Numbered from the stretch's first letter, positions 20,273-33,261 are shown. The stretch is 64,000 nucleotides of DNA from Athripsodes cinereus (GCA_947579605.1 OX388313.1:25485214-25549213), one strand, 5' to 3'. Made by a program: numbers and translations. The notes: generated from the sequence alone by a model not told the origin.

Positions 20273-22870
20273 AATCCACTCATATCCACTATCTTCCTAT
20301 AATATTCACAACTATTTATCTAATCTTATAAATAAAACATTTTTTAACCATCTGAAATGCATCGATTGAATTTTTTGAAATATATTTTCGTTTTCAAAGA
20401 AAAATTGTTGTTCACCAATACATTGAATAAAATCTCATATCTGTGAAAAGACTTTATTGGCAATACACAGTAAGGCAATAATAGCACACAACACACAACT
20501 TTACTGTACAAGCAGAGTCAACCAACCAATACCAGTATGAAAGCGCCCACAAGAAACTACAATACAGCCTTAGTATGTACTATTAGTATTATTATTATTA
20601 TACCATGATCAGTCAGTGCACGGCGCGACCTCTTGCTTGCCAGTCATCCTCCTCAAAAGGCGGCGAGACGCGTGCGACAAAAAACAACAAACATCAATAA
20701 AAACAAACGAACAGAGAAAACCATAGAGAATTATAATAATAAAAAAAACTTTAGACATTGCTTTGTTTTTAGTGGTTTATTATAAGACTATATTATTTTC
20801 TATATATTATTATTTCGTCCGTACGCCCCCGCTACTTATATCTGACAATTTCAAACCAGCCTATGATATACCTAATTATTATTATAGAATTGTCTTCATG
20901 AATTATTATTCAAATTTTGTGACAATATATTTATTTATTTATTGTAATAAATACAATGACATTTGTTTCTAGTGACATTAATAAGGAGTATAATATCGGT
21001 GAGTATTTATAATTGTTGTTGTTTTATTGTTATTTTAATTTTCTTTTCACACTTTTTTGACATTCGTGTTAAATGTCAACATGATATCTGCATTCTCTGA
21101 TTTTCGCATACTGTATTTTGAGATATTAATATGCAAGTCAACTTTCAATTTCCATTTTATGGTACGAATATTATTATTATCATTTAAAAATATATGATCG
21201 CAAAAAATACTTAATTTTCAAAAATTTTATAAACCGGCGTATTTAAAATTAATTATGGAGCAGCCTGGCAATATTCTCTCTCCATCTGTTTCAGATTTTA
21301 TGTATGTACTTATATATTAATATTTACGAACGTATTTGTATTAATTTTCTATAATTATCGCAATTTTTTCAAACAAAAAAGTTTCGTTTTGTCATATTTT
21401 CAATGATGAAATTACAATTCAAATTTTACTTTTTTTTTATTTCTTTATTTTATTTTACAAAAATACACGGCACAGGCTTATTACATGTTTGAATACAATT
21501 TGAATACTATAAACTTCAATAACAGTGACATAAAAAAAGATAAAATAATAAACTTATATCACCAACAGACCATATTTTAGTAGAAAGTTTATTCAGAGCT
21601 TAAAGAGTTAGACGTCATGTCAAAATACTCCATGATGAGTTTAAGAGGGCTAAATTTACTAGGGGTTATTTTTTCATCAAAATAAAAAGTGGATAAAACA
21701 AAATAATTGAACATATTTCGAAGTGCTTACATAATGAAAAGTTTAAAAATTATATCTTATATCGAGCACGAATTATTGGTCATGCACGACACAAAAAAAA
21801 ACTATTTTCTGAATCAATATAATACGCGAAGTATTGCCAATCTTTTTTGCAATTTATGTAGATATTATTTATAGCTGGCATATAAATTATATAGTTTATG
21901 ATTTTATTTTTATATATTATATATAATTATCTGATTATATTACGAGTAGGTATACATATGTCATATTTCGTCATAGTATTTATGTCACGCTCACTGAGCA
22001 AAGCCACAGTAAAAGGTTTCGCGCTTATCCATCTCCATTGAGTGTTGAATAAAACGAAATTTTTAATGACAGTAAATTGTTGTTACGAAAAAAACGTTAT
22101 CAGCGAAACAAATCCGTGAATGTATAATTATACAATAGCTTCAGTATTGCAGTAGTTAATAGACATTTTTATAATCATGTACTTTTGGATACAATTCCCG
22201 AATGAGTCATGAATTTTTTTATCGTCATTATTGTCTATGTCTTATTTGAGTAAATAGTTGAATTCGATTCATAATTACGCAGTTATCTCCTAACAGTAAT
22301 TCTGAGTACTTTATGCACTAAAGTTTTTCTCATGCCTCATGACGCCCGCTTATAGGTTCATAAAATATCACATGAAATACGTTTAAAAAATGTTTCAGGT
22401 TTTACCGACATTCTTGAATATCTTATTTTTAGTGGAACGAAGAGGATGACATGTTTGTTTACTACATATAAAAAGTCCAGTATCTACCCCATTTTTGATA
22501 AAACCAAAATGGTTAAGATAGACAAAATTCACGAAGTATAATATTTTACAGATAACCCTGTGATCAATTACAAGTTGTTTGTCAATAAATTTAGAAGTTT
22601 TTTTTAACCACTGCATCTTGCTCTGTTGGGGTAACCTTGAGTATTAGTTCTCACACCTCTTGTGTTAATTATCTCTTGTTTACCCTCAGATACATCTCAT
22701 AATGATGATAATGATAAGTATGTAGATACTTCACTCTGCAGGCTTCCGTATTGAATAATGATTATCATTTTATTGTTTCTATTATGAACACTTTGTGGTT
22801 TTTGGTATCATTAGGATGAATCATTCGTAGAAACAGTGACGGAGTAAAATGTAACTTAAGTTATAGTAAA
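20273..22870. other. 2.6 kb of AT-rich DNA with no gene
   Basis: There is an unknown GC-richer patch at 20610-20680. The rest is AT-rich with no frame above chance length. Confidence 0.6.
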
Positions 22871-23112
22871 GGCAGCCGGTGTGGCACTGAGGTAACGCTC
22901 TTGCCTTTGGGTCACAAGGTCCCGGGTTCGATTCCCGGCCAGGGCAGATTGAAGAATGACCTTTTTCAAATTGTCCTGGGTCTGGGTGTTACATGTATAT
23001 GTGTTTAGTGCATTGTATACATGTGTTTCGTCGCGTTAGTACACATAATACAAGATCCATATCTTAGTTTGGGACGAGCTCGATCTGTGCGTATTGTCTA
23101 TACATGTTATGT
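22871..23112 (+). mobile_element. SINE B copy 2
   Basis: It has the same head (GTGGCACTGAGG, GGTTCGATTCC) and body as copy 1, with scattered differences. The 3' end is around GTATTGTCTATACATGTTATG. Neither copy could be a functional tRNA gene, since the acceptor and anticodon arms do not pair. Confidence 0.9.
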
Positions 23113-23209
23113 TATTTGAAAGTAAAAGCTTAGTAGAAAAATGGAATGGAAAATTTTATACATAGCAGTGGAGTCTCCAACAATGAATAGCTCTCCCTCT
23201 ATTTATACT

Positions 23210-23360
23210 ATACTATATTATACCATCACGGCATATCCCACAAGTGGGGTAGCCAGCAGATCAGCTGCATGTAAGAAACATGCAAACTTTCCTCTTCGTG
23301 CCAATATCCTCCCTCTATTTACATCTTCAATTCAGCGAAGAGATATGCCACCTGTCCTTA
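23210..23360 (-). mobile_element. 240-bp dispersed repeat copy with rearranged end
   Basis: The first 95 bp are normal (ACCATCACGGCATATCCCAC to CTTCGTGCCAAT). Then CCTCCCTCTATTTA repeats a flank sequence from 23196 and the CATCTTCAATTCAGCG part is inverted relative to other copies. This is a local inversion or template switch. Confidence 0.7.
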
Positions 23361-24089
23361 TTTATTATTGGTATAAAAGGTATCACGTAGAAAAAAGATT
23401 TAAGAGAGTTGAAATCGAAGAAATTTCAATTATAATAAAAATAAAATTAATGCTGCGATCAAATTTCAGTAAATTTTTTGCACTTACAAAAAACTCTATT
23501 ATTTTCATACATAAGTGAAAATTTTAATGTAAATGTTTTTTTACATTAAATATATTATCTTTTTAATTTATAAGATGTTTCTAGTGACCCACTTTAAAAC
23601 ATACAGATGCAATATTTCTTTCAATAGATATTTATATATGTAGTGTCGAATATGTTATAGTTTTTTCTTATCTAATGGAGTGTAAAGTCTTTTGGACATT
23701 CAGAATGCTTTCTTACTTAAATTCGTTTAAATATTTTTTCCACACATAAAGAGAAAATACAAAATTGATAACATTATCACCACCAATAAAATATTGGTCC
23801 ATTATAATGATCATTTATTTGTTCTCACTGTGTATTGAACAATATTCTGTATATTTTCAATTGTGTTACGATTAGTTTTTGAAATATATTATATCAAATA
23901 GGTAGTTAATTTGTATACACTTTTAAATTGGGCAATGCATGGTCTCTTGTAATGATTATAATTGTTTGTATTTATTTGTATGTGTTGTCTGAAGTGTGTA
24001 ACTGGTTTTGAATAAATAAATAAATAAATAAATAATATAAAAAGCTTAGATATAGCTCATTTTTCCCATATAATGTTTTAGAGAAGCGC
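23361..24089. other. AT-rich DNA, LINE-like tail at the end
   Basis: A TGTATTTATTTGTATGTG and (AAAT)n run at 23965-24035 looks like another LINE 3' end without coding sequence. The remainder is plain. Confidence 0.5.
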
Positions 24090-24203
24090 TGTTCGATTCC
24101 AGGTGCCTGCAATTTCCTGTTCACGAGCTTTTAGCTTACTGTGAAAGGTGTTTTAGGCTATACTTGGGTATTACAGAAACCCCAGATACATCTTTTTAAA
24201 TAC
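24090..24203 (+). mobile_element. SINE A copy 2, 5'-truncated and diverged
   Basis: It begins at the B box (GTTCGATTCCAGGTGCCTGC), keeps CTTACTGTGAAAGGTGT and CCCAGATACATCTTTTTAAA, and lacks the A-box half. It is the oldest-looking copy. Confidence 0.7.
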
Positions 24204-24694
24204 ATATATACATACATTAATCTTCATAAATTAACTGGACACGTTATATAAATCCTGATTGAATATATAATTTAACTGTACATCTTTTACAAATGGTAAT
24301 TTTAAAATTTAACTGTTGTAACTTTGCAATACAAATGTGGCATGTCAAATTTAATATCTTGACGATTTGAAGTCCACTTCAGAGTGAGACGACGTCATCA
24401 GATATGTTTATTTATATTTCTTTCGTTTACAAATAATGATAATAATAAATTTATTCACAATGCTACGTGCCTGCTTTAAGTATCATTTATATCTTTTATA
24501 TTTGCAATCAAAACGATCATACATTTAAAGTCCAAATATACATTTACAAATATTTTTTTACGTTTTTAATCACTGCAAGTTTTTCTCATGCTGGGAAAAA
24601 AAAATTATGTTTTCTATATTAATCATACTTAAAAGTATAACTCAAATATTTCTCAGACACTCATATTCACCAATAGCTTCAGTAGAAAGGTCGG

Positions 24695-24940
24695 GTCATC
24701 CTGTGGGATTCCCAATAAAGAATAGATCTCTCACTCTTTTATAAAAGTTTTTGAGTGTCCTGTCAAATGGAAGTATTTGTTAAACATCACGTTTTATAAC
24801 ATTTAAGATTTTCAGTTGAGCGATTACGTATGTCACACATCTTGAATATCTAAGCTTTTATTGGCACGGAGAGCAATACTTGCATGTTTATAACAAAAAG
24901 TTTTTCTGCTTGGCTACCCCACTTTTGATGATGATGTAAG
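24695..24940 (+). mobile_element. 240-bp dispersed repeat copy
   Basis: Plus-strand orientation. GAGTGTCCTGTCAAATGGAA, TTGGCACGGAGAGCA and GGCTACCCCACTTTTGATGA are in order. It is diverged. Confidence 0.75.
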
Positions 24941-25349
24941 GTATTTTCCTTATTGAAAAAAAATATTATGGAAAAACGACATAATCATTTCTATTGATAA
25001 TTAAATTACTTTTAATATCTACATTTATCCTAAACTTATTGTTATCGAATAAAGCAAAAATCAATAATTCCCAATACTTGATAGTTATTATAAGTTCAAA
25101 AAACGCATAATGACGTCGTCACGTCAACTTTCCTTGCGTGTGATAATGATCCTCAAATAATAAATAAAGACACAAAAGATGTTTAATCGCGAAAAGATCT
25201 ATAAATATACAAAATACAATAAAAATGATAATTCTTTATGGATCCTTAGAGTGTCCTCTTATGAATATCATCTTTATAATTATGTTTATCGGACGGAAAC
25301 TACAGTATGTCACTTTTTGGTCAAATTGACACCTGATAAAAGTTTTGAA

Positions 25350-25600
25350 AAATTTTAAACTCCATATTTTGGTCATATAATGAGAAGAGAAAAATATGGC
25401 ATCTTACATTTGGTCATAGAAGCGAAGATTGAGAGTCGTAGAGGGGTTGGAAGAAAGCGGCTTTCCTGGCTTCAGAACATTCGAGACTGAATCGGGAGGA
25501 GAGTGCTGTTTTGTGCTGCCCAGAACAGATAATATTTACCCAGGTGATCTTCAACGTCGGGGGATGTGGGGGACTCTTAAAGAAGAAGAATACTAATATT
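25350..25600 (+). pseudogene. LINE reverse transcriptase C-terminal fragment
   Basis: The plus strand reads FGHIMRREKYGILHLVIEAK and then IESRRGVGRKRLSWLQNIRD before a stop. The GH(I/V)xR...G(R/K)(R/K) pattern is the usual C-terminal signature of RTE-type endonuclease-reverse transcriptase proteins. It is decayed after 25500 and ends in AAGAAGAAGAA. Confidence 0.75.
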
Positions 25601-26128
25601 TTTGTTCTATGTGTCAAGTTATATCTCATATGCATTTAATAAAGAATAAAAAAAATCTTTATTGGCATCAAAAATATTATTACAAAAATATCACAAAAAA
25701 ACGCGAGCTTATCGCATATGCGACAGCTATTCGTTTTATTTTGCTTGAACAAAATTAACCGCTTTGCTATTTTTTATTAAGTAATTAACCTAGTTGTAAG
25801 TAATTTATTGTTTTACTTATTTTATTGATATATCTATTTTGTGCAACCTTGTGAGCGAAACGTGTGTTTCTAGAAGGTAATAAAAGTATGCTAAAATATA
25901 AAAAGAATTATTGGGAATACTTTGAACTGTCACATTGTAAATATCGTTTATTGACATATCATAGTTTCCCTTTCATATATAGATATTATTTTATATATTT
26001 ATATTCATGAGAAGGATGATTTGAAGTGGTGTGTATTATTTTATTAATCATCGTTATTGACCAATATGGTGTTGTGGTCAGTGGCAACAACCTAAAGATT
26101 GCTTATTGGGAATAACAATAATATAATA

Positions 26129-26219
26129 ATTCTGTACCTGAGAGCCATTTAGTCTTAAGTGCTAAAATGCCATTTTCAAATTCAATTTTTTATCGTAAAA
26201 ATCTTAACATTTTACTAGT

Positions 26220-26295
<76 letters not shown>

Positions 26296-26632
26296 TATAT
26301 CTGGGTTTTTGATATAAACCCAAATACAACCTTATACACCTTTCACAGTAAGCTACTAAAAGCTTGTGTCGTGAAAGGGGAGTTTGCCGGCACCTGGTAT
26401 CGAACCACGGACCCCATGTTCACGAGGCCGAGACTCTACCTCCAGGCTACCGACGAACTCTGAACTATTAGTATATATAGTATATACAGCTTATTACATA
26501 GACCCTATAGTATAGACCCTAAGTATTTCTGTACTTAAGACTCACGACTTATGTGTTTTTTTCGCTTTTTTCATAGCTTTGGCATTTTTGTCAAAAATGC
26601 ACTTAAGTCCTAATGGCTCTCAGGTACAGAAT
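26129..26632. mobile_element. TIR element (GTACCTGAGAGCCATT type) with nested SINE
   Basis: The left end ATTCTGTACCTGAGAGCCAT is matched by the inverted right end ATGGCTCTCAGGTACAGAAT. Similarity goes on inward through CTTAAGTGC and AAATGCC. ATAATA flanks both sides (26123-26128 and 26633-26638), but the region is AT-rich, so the TSD is only suggestive. Without the SINE at 26222-26460 the element is about 265 bp and has no ORF. Confidence 0.75.
26222..26460 (-). mobile_element. SINE A copy 3 with ~69-nt poly(A) tail
   Basis: This is a full-length copy nested in the TIR element 26129-26632. The tail is an uninterrupted run of about 69 T on the plus strand. Poly(A) runs of that length shorten fast, so this is a young insertion (inference). 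The head has both internal promoter boxes. I could not define a clean TSD. Confidence 0.9.
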
Positions 26633-27039
26633 ATAATAGGTACGAGTTTTATATTTTTACAATTTGTGTAAAATACAGTATAATGGCTATTTTATAAGAA
26701 ATTATGTTATATTTTTTTGATAGATTAAACCGTTTATGATTATGATGATGTTGGACGTTTGGATTCTTTGCCGCCGTTTTCTGATCCTTCGACCGTCTCA
26801 ATGGTGTTGGGAGAAAGGGTGGCATTCATTTTTCTTCCAACGCCAGTGATGTTGTTTTATTTATGTGCCAAATTTTTCATTTTTTGTTCTACTGTGGGTT
26901 GTCAAATTGATTCTATAAAACAAACACGTGAATTTTCATTTCGTGCTTTATAACAATCATACTCACGGGATGGGTGACATAACTCATCGCTGAATATATT
27001 ATGTGTCTTGTAAAAAAACATAAATTATGTCTGATAATA

Positions 27040-27092
27040 CCTTTTTTTACTACTAAGAGTAGATACTATACTACTAAGAGTAGATAATATAC
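27040..27092. repeat. 21-bp tandem duplication
   Basis: TACTACTAAGAGTAGATA occurs twice in tandem, with a short AT spacer. The unit also contains a small inverted repeat (CTACT...AGTAG). No gene is involved. Confidence 0.7.
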
Positions 27093-27279
27093 ACTACAGA
27101 TTCATTTATTCATAATATTAATTATACTTAGATATTTGCTATACCTGACCATTGTCTACCTATAACATTAAGTCAAATACATAAATGAAAATTTGTCTTG
27201 TATTATACCAGTTTGAAAATAATAGTTTAGTAAACCATTTATTAACTCGAACCAACAGAAACCTAGCTTCTACTATAGT

Positions 27280-27480
27280 ACTACTTCTATACCATCACGG
27301 CTTATCCTACAAGCAGAGTAGCCTGCGGGCAAACTGCAAGTATAAAAAAATGCGGTCTGTCCTCTCCGTGCCAATAAAACAATAAGATATCAAAATGGGT
27401 AGTACATTATGAAGACATTTCTTTTACAACACTTTCGAAAACTTACAGAAAAAAACGGTGGACATATTCCATACTGGAGA
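27280..27480 (-). mobile_element. 240-bp dispersed repeat copy
   Basis: TACCATCACGGCTTATCCTA, CTGTCCTCTCCGTGCCAATA and ACAACACTTTCGAAAACTTA are in order. It is preceded by a run of CTACT triplets that is the tail. Confidence 0.75.
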
Positions 27481-28189
27481 CTTGGGGAGTTTTTTGACGT
27501 AAATAGAGAGGAAAATAATCCTTCCAAGACCCTAATATCTTGTCAGATGAATTATCTACATTTATACTTTCAAAAATCGACTATCTAGTAGAAAAAATAA
27601 TCTTTCCACCATATCAATTAGGCATATGAATATGGCAAGATTAGGTTTATGGATATATTATACGCACATAAATATAGTGAGTTTATGTAAAAAAAGAGGA
27701 AGCAAAAATGTTGGAACATGAACTGTTTGTGGAGGACATCGTGTTTTAAATTATGTACTATGTAAATTGATTACAATCTTAACTAATAATTCAAACAAAC
27801 ATATTTAATAAAAAAAAAATCTATTCTCATGCTTCAGCATATAATATTCTTAATACATACATACGAGGATATAAAGTAAACCATCACATACAATAATACA
27901 TTAGGGTCGAAAGGTTAGACGGTAATGATAGTCAAGTAAGTTAACTGTAAGATTTATATCCTTAACTCCCACACGGAAGCTCTAAACATTACCATAAGTT
28001 CATATTAGAGTACTCACATAATATGTATATTTAAGGTTTATGCATTGTACTTCATTATTCAAAACAGCGAACTATCAAAAATAACAGAAAAAATGAGACT
28101 TATGTATTATTTGTAATTTTGAAATAAATAGAAATATTTATTTTATTCTGGAAGATAACTCTCGACACGAATCTTATCTCTCTCTCTCG

Positions 28190-28525
28190 TATTTTTCCTT
28201 GTGTTTTAGGGTGGTGGCACCAGTTGATTATCTTTGTGACCTATCTCCACTTGTGTTTGTTTTGAGGCATGTGAAGATCTTCCGGAACCAAAGATTCTGT
28301 TATTATCTGTATCAATTCGCCCCACCTTGTTGATTCAAATCACGATGTCTTTTTCCCTCAATACAATCATCAGTTTGTCCAGGTTACCTGGCTCTTTTTC
28401 TCATGATGTGTCCGAATTATTTAAGGATGCGTCTTAAGCAATGGTGGACAAACAATCCTGGATGCTCAGCTCAGCTATGATCGACTCGTTGGTTCACATG
28501 CTCGTCCACGGTATCCGAGACATTA
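28190..28525 (-). pseudogene. LINE reverse transcriptase C-terminal fragment
   Basis: Minus-strand pieces read GHIMRKRAR, LDKLMIVLREKD and, after a frameshift, RIFGSGRSSHASKQTQVEIG followed by HHP-like codons. This is the same kind of RTE C-terminus as at 25350 but from a different family. It contains several stops. Confidence 0.6.
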
Positions 28526-30529
28526 CGCACCAACATCATATAATATTTAGTATCTAAAAAACATCAAATGAATATCTATCCTTAAAAATAACCTGTGAAC
28601 TCCACCTAATTGAAAATCTATCTGAGAGTCTTAAAAAAGGTTAAATTGCCCACTTGTTTTACAATGACTTCGTAAGTAAAAACCAGGTTCCTATATATTT
28701 TATTGTTAAATAGGTATAATAAAACTCAAAACAGTTTGTGTTTACTTCCATAAATTAAATTACCCACATTGGAATTATATTTTGTAAGTTCTATTGAAAC
28801 TGGACAGTAAATTTTCCATACCGATGTCGGAAGTAACACATCTAAGTATATATGAAAATAAATTGATGATAGATACGATATTAGCATATTTCAATATAAT
28901 TCAAATAATATTTTGTATTATAACTGTGAATTCAGACATTGTTAAGCTTGCGAATTGTCTTAAATGAGATACGCCTACTAAGGAAGTCGATATTTTACTT
29001 TTGTATTATTCGTACACTGTAAACGGTTTACATTGTTATTCTCATACAAAGTTTGTATAAAGGTATTCAATATATATTATTTTTGTTCTTTTTATTATAA
29101 AAAGGTTGATTTTCGTCTCTATTTTGTTAAAATATAAATATAATTTACATAACGTATATTTTTATACAAAGGCGTTATTTTTTCTCACAATTTATTAAAC
29201 CGCTTAAATTGATATCCGTGTGCCCTCATGATGATATAACTCAAAAACAAGATGACATCAAATGTTTTAAAAAAAAATATTCTGCTTATGCTTCTACTAT
29301 TTTTTTTTATTCATATCATGCATATTAAGGTAAGATATGCAGATAATAAATGTGATTTAAGACTTTGTCGTGACACACTAAGCCTAAATAGTCACAAAAT
29401 ATAAGTTGAACACCTTTTTTGATTAATCATAATTTATTAGAAATCCTTAATGTTTTCAATAAGTTGAAAAAGTTTTTTTTTTTAATATCATTATCTATTT
29501 TCATCTACACCTATTTAATACAAATAATAAAAAAACTTTTACCTATATTAAATTTCATTAATTTTTTTGACTATTTAAGTAGAAAAATAGAGTTAAATAA
29601 TTCATCTGAAATTATTCTTTACTATGGAATTCATATCAAATTATTTTTTTACATAATACATATTTATTATATATTTATTAAACGTATTTACTGTTCAAGT
29701 TCTTTATCAACATCATTTCAATTCAAATTTTTGAGAGTGAAAAATTTTTTCCAACAAAAATACTCATACAATCTACCAATATTAGAAATTTATGCGTATT
29801 TTTTATAAAATATATTAATTAAAATCGGCACTATTGAAAGTTTGCAAAATAATAAATTACAAGAGTCACACAATAAATTAATGATTTCAATCTTTTATAA
29901 TAAAAATCCGTTACATTTTCTAGTGGATGTATAATTATATTACTATATTAAATAAATTTATGCAGATCTATAATAGAGATAATTCGATCGATAGATCCTT
30001 TCTGCTCGAATACGACAACAATAAATAGTATTTTATTACATTTCCTCTTATGGTCATTGACTGCCAAATGTTCGTAAGTAAGTAGGTTTCGCGTCTGCTT
30101 TTAACGATCTCCGGAATAGGCGACTTGTAGCTGATATCCTATTAACTTTCTATCAAGTTTTTACAGTAATTCTTTTGCCACATAAAATATTAGCCTTAAA
30201 TCACAAATTGATGATATAAAATTCCTACAATCATTTTATTTTTGTGGCATGTATTATACATACACAATAAATAAAATTATCTGTTAGTTATCTGCGTAAC
30301 TTTGTTATTTATGATTCGCACAAAAGAAAATTTTACTCTTCTAAGACATATAATGAGATATTTTTTGTTTTTTTTTACACATACTTACACAAATGGGCTA
30401 ATTTGATAAGATATCACAATAAGAGATAAACTCACTCTTTGTATTTTATTATTTTTTTCTTAATTACGTTAAATGATATACAAGTATCTCGTTATTAAAA
30501 TAGTAAGAAAAATAACAAATTAAAACAAT
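28526..30529. other. 2 kb of very AT-rich DNA
   Basis: A 129-codon frame at 29419-29808 is almost all Phe, Ile, Leu, Tyr and Lys and reflects base composition. No gene is supported. Confidence 0.6.
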
Positions 30530-31192
30530 GTGGAAATGATTGAGACGATGTTATTAAAGAAACAGAATAAAATAATGATTCATAGATATTTATATGCACC
30601 CATTGTAAAAGATAGTGATAAGAATTGGAGAAAGATTTTGTACGTCAATAGTTTGACTGAAAAAGTAAATAATATTACAAAACCATATTTTAATCCAGCA
30701 TTTTATACCAACAACAATTTAAGCAAACTTCTTTTTAATAATAAGGACCGTAACAATATAATTAATAGCAGCAGTGTCTATTGTATTGATTGCAATAATT
30801 GTTCGGAGATGGCGGATCATTGCATTAGTCATAATCACAATTTTGATGTGAATAGTGTAAGGGTCCTACATTCAGAAAACCGGTATGGAAAATTAATTGC
30901 TTTGGAAACATTGGAAATACATAGAAATAAAAATATAGTAAATATTCAAATACCCCATTCATCACCATTGTTGAAACCAATTGTTCATCCACCATTGTCT
31001 TAACTACTCCTACTTCCTTACCCCTTCTTTTCTGTTTTTAGGTACCTACATATAAAAAATATTGTTGTTGCATGTGACTTTAAAAAAAAAATTTTTCTTG
31101 TAATTAGTTCTCTTGAAAATGTCAAGCTAACTTGACGAAAGCGCTTGAGTAATAATAAATTAATAGTGAAAAGTAAAACAGTGTTTTATTGA
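30530..31192 (+). pseudogene. Penelope-like element remnant (C-terminal ORF and 3' UTR)
   Basis: A 157-codon open frame (30530-31003) contains LTEKVNNITKPYFNPAF, then SSVYCIDCNNC and ADHCISHNHNFDVNSVRVLH with LETLEIHRNKN. From memory this matches the linker, the first Cys motif and the C-terminal part of the GIY-YIG endonuclease of Penelope-like elements. The central GIY-YIG segment (YxGxT...R..EH) is missing, as if deleted between CNNC and MADHC. The 3' UTR ends GTAAAACAGTGTTTTATTG, like the tail at 43300-43345. The ORF could be chance survival of a decayed copy. Confidence 0.6.
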
Positions 31193-32252
31193 TAACAAAT
31201 ATGTTTAAAATTTCTTTTCACAATGTGAACACACAAACTCTAGATCAAATAAAAACAATTATTTTATCAAAATGAATATGAACTCTTCGAATTGAGGAAA
31301 GGAAGATTTAGTGATAACTTTAATTGAACTTGAAAATGAAATTTATCGGCATTAAATAAAAGTGTGCAAATACGCAAACTTCCCTTATATAAATATATTT
31401 TTAAGTTCTGTGAAATCTATGATAATTCATTGCGAAATAAAATTATCAAATTCAACTACTTAACATTTATATTTTACATAAAAATTACATAAATAATCAT
31501 CTAATGAAATAAGAATTTATGTTACAATGTACTCGCTTTTAAACATAAATTAGACATAAATTTGAAATCAGATTTATATTAATAATTTATAATTATAATT
31601 GTTAACATCTTGTTTTCTCAGATAAATTTACATGAGAATCAAAAACTTTTACCGTTCGTCTAAGATAATTATGCAGATAACATTATTTTTAATCAAATTA
31701 AGAACAAAAAGTATTACTACTATTATTATTCAATAAAAATTTACGCAGTTTTTGACATTGATTATGACAGAGGGAAAAAAGTAGCAGCAATTTTATTATG
31801 TACCAATTCAAAGTTTGAAAAAAAATACGACCGGTTCCATTAAATAGATTAAGTCACTTTAAGTTTTAAGTTTCTCTTATTTTCCACAAATAAGTATAAG
31901 TACGAAATGTCAAAATTAAAATTTTAATTTATAAGATTCTTCATGAAGATTATTTATTTGCTACGCTAAGCTGCAATGGTTACCAAGTTAATTTATAAAA
32001 AATAACTGTTGCCACGTGTTATTGTAAATATTACACAATATTGTAATAATATCTCGTGTTCCGAAATTTAACTGTAGTTAAGTCTCTAAATTAAATGTTT
32101 ATGGAACCGAAATTTCACTTAAAAGATAAAGGACCTTTATCTTTTATGAAACCGGCTGAAAGCCTTTGTGCTCAACATTTTATAGATTAGGTTTGTACTG
32201 AGAAAGTAAATGCAAAATAAATGGAAATCATATACCATTTTTCACTTTAAGT
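31193..32252. other. AT-rich DNA, no gene
   Basis: No ORF of note and no further Penelope-like coding sequence between the 3' UTR at 31192 and the hairpin repeat at 32253. Confidence 0.6.
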
Positions 32253-32335
32253 TAGCCTGATAATGAGAGCGGAAGCTCTTGAAAGCCGGATCATGGTCAA
32301 TAAAGTCACTGTGGAAGTACTAAATATGAAAGTGT
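32253..32335 (+). repeat. Hairpin repeat (CCTGATRATGAGAGC...), copy 1
   Basis: CCTGATAATGAGAGCGGAAG is followed by CTCTTGAAAGCCGG and CAATAAAGTCACTGTGG. GAGAGC and GCTCTT form a stem closed by GGAA. Decayed copies lie at 37345-37432 (minus) and 43037-43095 (plus). The layout CTGAT(G/A)A-stem-GAAA looks like half of a hammerhead ribozyme core, which Penelope-like elements are known to carry, but I could not fit a proper third stem. Confidence 0.6.
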
Positions 32336-32451
32336 TATGTTTCTAATAATTTAACAAAAACTTCCATCAAGTTCCAGTGGTTAATAATATAGATTCCCAG
32401 CTAATCGTAATCGCTTACTTTTTTAATCGTAAACTATTATTAGGATAAAAT

Positions 32452-32590
32452 GTAGTTAGATGGAAGAAATCACTTGATAGTGATAATCTCGCCAATGTAT
32501 ATTGTCCTAGTATTTTAAATTTTGTTTTGTTTTGTTAACACTGTTATAATAAATTATAATGATGATGTGCAAAAAGAATAAATAAATAAA
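32452..32590 (+). repeat. LINE 3' tail, GTTAGTTGGAAGAAATCGC family
   Basis: GTTAGATGGAAGAAATCACT is followed by GATAATCTCGCCAATGTATA and ends AAAAAGAATAAATAAATAA. It is more diverged than the 17-kb copy and has no coding remnant upstream. Confidence 0.6.
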
Positions 32591-33261
32591 ATTTATATTT
32601 TTCTGTTGAGTATGGGTACAAATAACATTTATAAGGTTGCATATTATAGATAAGATAATCTATCTCCAACAAAAAAGACGAAATCATTTTAATGTTGTTT
32701 GGCGTATATAATTTACATCAGATTATTTTGACTCGAATACTTTTCAAAAAGAATCTTCATTTAAATGAAAATGTGCAAGTTATCATAATTTAAAATTACA
32801 TCCTCTGTAATTTTAATTGACTAATTTAAATTTAACTCTTTTTATGATTATTTTTATAATTTAGTACTTAAATAATAATACTACAATAATAGGTATGATT
32901 CACATTGTTAAGTGAAATTTTTGCACACCGAATTATAACACCGACTTATTATATTAACAACAGATTACAATTGATTCACACGTAACGAAAGTTCGACTAG
33001 TGTTAGTTAATTGAGTTATTATCTTTTAAAAATGTACATTTTATATTGAAATAATGATTTTCGATAAAATAATTATAGTTATAAAGAAGTGTTCGATAGA
33101 TGAATCAGGTTAAGAAAATATTTTGAGAAGCGCGCGTTATTTTTAAGTTGCTTTTAGTTATTTGACACAAGTTTTATGACACATTCATTAGTTCTGTGCG
33201 TTGTGTTGCTATTTTACTACATTATCTTCTTATTAAATTTGAGAAATGTTATGATGATATG

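Noticed and set aside
22871..22950. tRNA gene call at the SINE B head
   Set aside because: A and B boxes are good, but the acceptor and anticodon arms do not pair, and the sequence continues into a SINE body that is repeated at 20041.
26222..26290. Poly-T tract as a promoter or terminator element
   Set aside because: It is the poly(A) tail of a minus-strand SINE.
29419..29808. 129-codon plus-strand ORF, very hydrophobic
   Set aside because: Nearly all Phe, Ile, Leu, Tyr and Lys, as expected from ~80% A+T. No domain, splice sites or favourable start context.
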